DNA of 64,000 bases from JADCRZ01 sp965200945 (GTDB taxonomy: Bacteria > Bacteroidota > Bacteroidia > Chitinophagales > Chitinophagaceae). The notes below the pieces were generated by a model. It ran no database searches, was not told the origin of the DNA, and saw nothing but the letters and a program-made list of their open reading frames with translations. Position 1 is the stretch's first letter. Each line of letters opens with the position of its first letter. Made by a program: the position numbers and the translations under genes. Shown here one piece after another: positions 60,217 through 64,000 of the stretch. Location of the stretch: the NCBI GenBank assembly GCA_965200945.1, contig OZ241749.1, positions 3,038,001 to 3,102,000 on the forward strand, written 5' to 3'.

Positions 60217-63200
60217 TTAAAAGGAGAGGGTAACACCCAATGCATATTGTTTCATGGTCGGATAGCCGATGCCACCGCCGATCTCGGGATCGAGCCCCGG
60301 ATATTTAGTTATCATCAGCAGGTTCTCGGCAGAAATGTATACCCGGGCCCGCGTGATGTAGGCCCTTGAGACGAGGCGCTGCGGCAGCGAATAGCCGATC
60401 TGCATGTTCTTCAGCTTGATGTAAGAAGCATCGTACAGCCAGAAATCGCTGATGATATTGTTCTGCCCGTCGGTGTTGTTTTTCAGCCGCGGATACTTGC
60501 CGTTGATGTTGTTGGCGGGGTCAGCAGGGTTGGCTTCGTTGTAGTAATAGTGATCGTCGGCCACGCTTTGCGCCATCAGCCATCCGTTGCGGGTCACCGG
60601 GCTGTTGTAGCCATCCTGCAGGTAAATATACTTCATACCCGCGCTTCCCGCCCACAGCATCGACAGGTCGATCCCTTTCCAGCTCAGGGCCGCATTGAAC
60701 CCGTAATTATACCTGGGCACGCCGGAAGAGTTGGTCAGCTTCCGGTCGAAGGTGTTGCCGTAGATCTTGTCGCCGTTGTTGTCGGCATAGATGAAATCGC
60801 CGTAGTTGAGCAGTGCCTTGTTGGTGGACGTGGCTGCACTGGTGACCGGCGCAAATTTATAACCGGCCGTCAGCATCGACTGCACCCAGGCCATATCGTT
60901 GGCCGTCCGGATCATGCCGTCTTTCGGTCCGCCGTCCGGGTTCACCGAGCCATCGGCATTTTTGTAGGTACCGGCGCCTCTGTACAGTGTCTGCATGTAA
61001 TATTCGTTGATGATATGATCCTGTACGATCAGCGTACCGTTGGTGCTGTTGTTGGAAACGGCGCCGAGGTTGGAGACATAGTTCTTGGCGCCGGTGGCGT
61101 CGGTCACGAATCCCTCCTGCAAGGCACCCTTGTACGCAGACACTACATTTTTGTTGTAAGAGAAATTGCCCGACAGGGTCATGCTGACCGGACCGGCCTT
61201 TCCGTTCCAGGCCAGGTTCAGCTCTATGCCGCGGTTGAGTACGGAAGCCGTATTCTGGATGGGCGCGGTGGCCGTACCCAGCACCAGCGGAATAGGCGGG
61301 GCGGTCAGGATGCCGCCGGTAAGGCGGTTGTACCAGTCGAGATCGAGCGTGAAAGCACGGAGGAACCGGGCTTCCAGGCCTATGTTGGTCTGGGTAGTGC
61401 TTTCCCAGCGGAGCAGCGGGTTGGCGATGCTGCCCTGTCGCAGGCCCACCGCCGCAATGCCGTTGAACGAATAGTTGACTGCGCCGTACACCGCCTGGTA
61501 AGCATAATCGCCCGAGGCGTTGTTACCCAGCTTGCCCCAAGAGCCGCGCAGCTTCAGGCTCTGGATCCGGTTCTTCATGCCAGCAAAGAAACCCTCTTCG
61601 GAAATCCGCCACCCTGCCGACACCGAAGGAAAGGCACCCCAGCGGCTGTCAGGCGCAAAACGCGAGGACCCGTCGTACCGCAGGTTTCCCTCCACCAGGT
61701 ATTTCCCCTTGTAGGCGTAGTTGATCCTTCCGAAAAAACTTCTGATCGCCCGGTCGTATTCCTGCCCGCCAGCCTGGTTGGAGGTATTGCCTGCCGAACC
61801 CAGCGTGGTAATGGTGTAATCGATCAGCCCCAGCTTGCTGGCGTTGAAATCGTAGTAGTTGAAATAAAATTCGTTGTAGCCGGCCAGCGCACCGAACTCA
61901 TGGTCTTCCCCGATGCGCGTGCTGTAACGCAGCACCTGGTCGATGGTAACGGTGTAATCCTTGTTGAAAGAATAGCCGGTGCTGAACAGGTCGGGCGTAT
62001 TGGCGGCCACACGCAGGGTATTGGTAGCAAGATCCCAGCGGTTGATAGGGATGGCATGTGTGTTCAGCTCCTGGAAGCGGGTCTGGTAATTTACCCTCGA
62101 TTCGAAACTCAGGCCTTTGAACAGGTTCAGCGTGGCATACAGCGTGGTGTTAAAGCGGCTGACCCGGTTGCTACCGCCGGTGCCGGCCGTGTAGGCAGCG
62201 ATGTTGTTGGCGGTGATGGATTCCTCCGGTGCGGTCGGATAGCCGTACCTGCCGTTATAGACCGGGTAAAGGCCTGGCGAGGTCTGGTTCAGGAAGGTGA
62301 ACACATTGTCGGTGTTGGCCAGCCCGAAGGTCTGCATGGAGGCAAAGGTCTGCGTACCCAGCGTGATGAACCGGTTTATCTTTGCTTCCACGTTCGCACG
62401 CAGCTGGTACCGTTCCGTGCCGGTATTGTTCATGATGCCCGGGTTGTTGAGGTAGTTCATGGAGAGCAGGTACAGCACCTTGTCGCCGCCGCCGCTCACA
62501 GAGATGTTGTGGCTTTGCGCTGTTTTATGGGTGAACACCGCGTCGTACCAATCGGTGTTGGGGTGTGAGAGCCAGTTGGGTACGCCGATGGAATTGGTAT
62601 CGTTGGGATGGGCGTTGGCCGTCTCCCATTCCTGTATACGCGCATCGGGGAACTGCACGGCCTGTCCCAGGTTGCGCAGTCCTTGGTTGATCAGCCGCAT
62701 ATGACGGGGATAATCCGTCACAAACCGGATCTTGTTGATCGGCTCCGTCTGCGACACGTATCCGTTGTAGGTCACGGATGTCTTGTTGCGCGATCCTTTT
62801 TTGGTGGTAACCAGGATAACCCCGTTGGCAGCCAGCGAGCCGTAGATGGCTGCCGAGGCCGCATCTTTCAGCACCGAGATCGACTGCACATCGTCCGGAT
62901 TCACCGCATCCATGGAACTGATGATGCCGTCTACCAGTACCAGCGGGTCGCTGTTGTTGAGCGTGCCTGTGCCGCGCACGCGGATGGAAGCGCCATCAGC
63001 CCCCGGCTTGCCGGAAGTCTGCCGCACGGAAACGCCCGGAGCCAATCCTGCCAGGGCGGATGACACGTTCAGCACCGGCCGTGCGGCCAGGTCTTCGGCG
63101 CTGATAGAGGCAACCGATCCGGTCAGGTTTACTTTTTTCTGGGTGGCATAACCCACCACTACAACATCGTTGAGGGCCCCAGTGGTAGAGGTGAGCATGA

Positions 63201-63495
63201 TCGGAAAAGCGGTTTCGGTGCCAACGGGTACTTCTTTGGCCTGATAGTTCACCGAAGAGACCACCAGTGTGGCGCCGGCGGGAACGGAAAGGGTGAATTT
63301 GCCGGCATCGCTGGTACTTGTGCCTCCGGTGCCGTTCTTTACGCTCACCGATACACCGGCTACCGGTTTACCGGTTTCGTCGGTTACGGTGCCCGTAATT
63401 GTACGAAGCTGGGCAACCAGCGTGAAAGGAAAAATGAGAAGGCTCGCCAGGCAGACAAGCAGGACAGGTAAAAAAGATCGTCGGATCTGTTTCAT
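60217..63495 (-). CDS. SusC-type TonB-dependent transporter without STN domain
   Basis: About 1092 residues from MKQIRRSFLPVLLVC at 63495 (an alternative ATG at 63507 adds four residues). After the signal peptide the protein goes directly into the carboxypeptidase-regulatory-like domain (RTITGTVTDETGKPVAGVSV) and LNDVVVVGYATQKKVNLTGS, then plug and barrel, and ends GVTLSF. There is no STN domain, in contrast to the other three SusC proteins, and accordingly no sigma/FecR pair is nearby; a hybrid two-component gene diverges from it. It imports the uronate-containing oligosaccharide together with the SusD encoded downstream. Confidence 0.95.
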   Translation of the reverse strand: MKQIRRSFLPVLLVCLASLLIFPFTLVAQLRTITGTVTDETGKPVAGVSVSVKNGTGGTSTSDAGKFTLSVPAGATLVVSSVNYQAKEVPVGTETAFPIMLTSTTGALNDVVVVGYATQKKVNLTGSVASISAEDLAARPVLNVSSALAGLAPGVSVRQTSGKPGADGASIRVRGTGTLNNSDPLVLVDGIISSMDAVNPDDVQSISVLKDAASAAIYGSLAANGVILVTTKKGSRNKTSVTYNGYVSQTEPINKIRFVTDYPRHMRLINQGLRNLGQAVQFPDARIQEWETANAHPNDTNSIGVPNWLSHPNTDWYDAVFTHKTAQSHNISVSGGGDKVLYLLSMNYLNNPGIMNNTGTERYQLRANVEAKINRFITLGTQTFASMQTFGLANTDNVFTFLNQTSPGLYPVYNGRYGYPTAPEESITANNIAAYTAGTGGSNRVSRFNTTLYATLNLFKGLSFESRVNYQTRFQELNTHAIPINRWDLATNTLRVAANTPDLFSTGYSFNKDYTVTIDQVLRYSTRIGEDHEFGALAGYNEFYFNYYDFNASKLGLIDYTITTLGSAGNTSNQAGGQEYDRAIRSFFGRINYAYKGKYLVEGNLRYDGSSRFAPDSRWGAFPSVSAGWRISEEGFFAGMKNRIQSLKLRGSWGKLGNNASGDYAYQAVYGAVNYSFNGIAAVGLRQGSIANPLLRWESTTQTNIGLEARFLRAFTLDLDWYNRLTGGILTAPPIPLVLGTATAPIQNTASVLNRGIELNLAWNGKAGPVSMTLSGNFSYNKNVVSAYKGALQEGFVTDATGAKNYVSNLGAVSNNSTNGTLIVQDHIINEYYMQTLYRGAGTYKNADGSVNPDGGPKDGMIRTANDMAWVQSMLTAGYKFAPVTSAATSTNKALLNYGDFIYADNNGDKIYGNTFDRKLTNSSGVPRYNYGFNAALSWKGIDLSMLWAGSAGMKYIYLQDGYNSPVTRNGWLMAQSVADDHYYYNEANPADPANNINGKYPRLKNNTDGQNNIISDFWLYDASYIKLKNMQIGYSLPQRLVSRAYITRARVYISAENLLMITKYPGLDPEIGGGIGYPTMKQYALGVTLSF

Positions 63496-63847
63496 AAGCA
63501 AAAGCATTTCAGTGAGGTGATCGGCAGTCAAAAAGTGGAAAACAGGAAGCGGCTTTCCGGCACACAAATAAGGGATAGTATGCCGTTGAGGCGGGTGAGA
63601 ATCCTAAATTTTTAGGGTGATTATTATAAACACGATCATAACAAGCTAACAATCAAATAAATAAAAATTATTTTTTAACCGGATCCTTTAAAATTTCAAC
63701 CCATTCCAGGTGGCTGTCAGGGTAATAACGGCATAAATCCCGGGGATCGGCTCTTTAAATGATGTAATTTTAAATCTGTTTCCACCCCTGTAATCAGCGT
63801 GGAATACTCCTTTAAATCATTGGCTTCCGGTACCGGTGGAACCTGCT
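63496..63847. promoter_or_regulatory. Divergent promoter region of SusC and the hybrid regulator
   Basis: 352 bp with a long A+T-rich centre (about 63600-63690) and no gene. It must contain the SusC promoter and the binding site of the hybrid two-component regulator whose gene starts at 63848. I could not fix a regulator box or a TAnnTTTG promoter, so the call rests on gene layout. Confidence 0.5.
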
Positions 63848-64000
63848 ATGAATAACAAGCGTGCTTCTTTACGGCGTATGTTCGGATGGAAAAGGGTCAC
63901 CGGCCTGCTGGCGACGCTGACCTGGCTGCTCCGTGTGCAAGCACAGGCGCCGGAATTTCATCACCTTACCGTGGAAAACGGGTTATCGCACAATGCGGTG
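63848..64000 (+). CDS. Hybrid two-component system regulator, N-terminal fragment cut by the window edge
   Basis: 51 codons from the ATG at 63848. A hydrophobic signal (VTGLLATLTWLLRVQAQA) is followed by EFHHLTVENGLSHNAV, which is the first blade of the two-component regulator propeller domain found in the periplasmic sensor of Bacteroidota hybrid histidine kinase/AraC proteins. The remaining parts are outside the window. It diverges from the SusC gene at 63495 and so should sense oligosaccharide from the lyase/GH88 pathway and turn on that locus. The AraC fragment at 50545-50817 may be the end of a similar protein. Confidence 0.85.
   Translation, partial: MNNKRASLRRMFGWKRVTGLLATLTWLLRVQAQAPEFHHLTVENGLSHNAV

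Noticed and set aside
60550..62568. 672-codon open frame on the plus strand opposite SusC
   Set aside because: Shadow of the SusC gene; repetitive basic composition and no motifs.

Overview
The window looks like a chromosomal segment of a polysaccharide-degrading member of the Bacteroidota, most likely Chitinophagaceae (Chitinophaga-like). The reasons are four complete SusC/SusD outer-membrane import pairs, three ECF-sigma/FecR regulatory sets, the start of a propeller-type hybrid two-component regulator, lipoprotein signals on the SusD proteins, and almost no Shine-Dalgarno sequences. The DNA is visibly G+C-rich for this phylum except in one A+T-rich islet near 21 kb. No tRNA, rRNA or CRISPR was seen.

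Layout. (1) 1-8147, minus strand: ECF sigma, FecR, SusC, SusD, an alpha/beta-hydrolase esterase and the first residues of a pectinesterase; a 237-bp palindromic MITE-like element lies between SusD and the esterase. (2) 8328-17509, plus strand, head-to-head with (1): ECF sigma, FecR, SusC, SusD and an esterase with two hydrolase domains. (3) 17863-20706: FAD/Fe-S D-lactate-dehydrogenase-like protein. (4) 20794-22266: a foreign islet with a TMEM175-type channel gene between integron-cassette-like repeats, beside a wrecked tyrosine recombinase. (5) 22291-25494, minus: esterase, UBP-type zinc-finger protein, GH29 alpha-L-fucosidase, ECF sigma. (6) 25615-37197, plus: FecR, SusC, SusD, Calx-beta lipoprotein, FAD oxidoreductase, amidohydrolase, second GH29. 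(7) 37224-45036, minus: a second FAD/Fe-S dehydrogenase, a DUF6067 glycoside-hydrolase-like protein, a DUF5077/DUF3472 protein and a small orphan. (8) 45252-50125: an MsbA-like ABC exporter, then a redox/stress group (zinc alcohol dehydrogenase, Ohr, YceI, DsbA-like). (9) 50545-53380: a deletion scar joining the tail of an AraC-type regulator to the tail of a SusD, followed by an intact GH127 beta-L-arabinofuranosidase. (10) 53865-63495, minus: SusC, SusD, heparinase-II/III-type lyase, GH88, GH5, with the regulator gene diverging at 63848 and running out of the window.

How the genes work together. SusC/SusD pairs bind and import oligosaccharides across the outer membrane, while secreted or periplasmic esterases, lyases and glycosidases trim the polymer. 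Pectinesterase, fucosidases, arabinofuranosidase, GH88 and lyase point to plant cell-wall or acidic heteropolysaccharides such as pectin, though no substrate is proven. Regulation follows SusC architecture: the three SusC proteins with an N-terminal STN signalling domain each sit with an ECF-sigma/FecR pair, and the one without STN sits with the hybrid two-component regulator. Small intergenic palindromes, gene remnants and the islet show repeated recombination between the utilisation loci.
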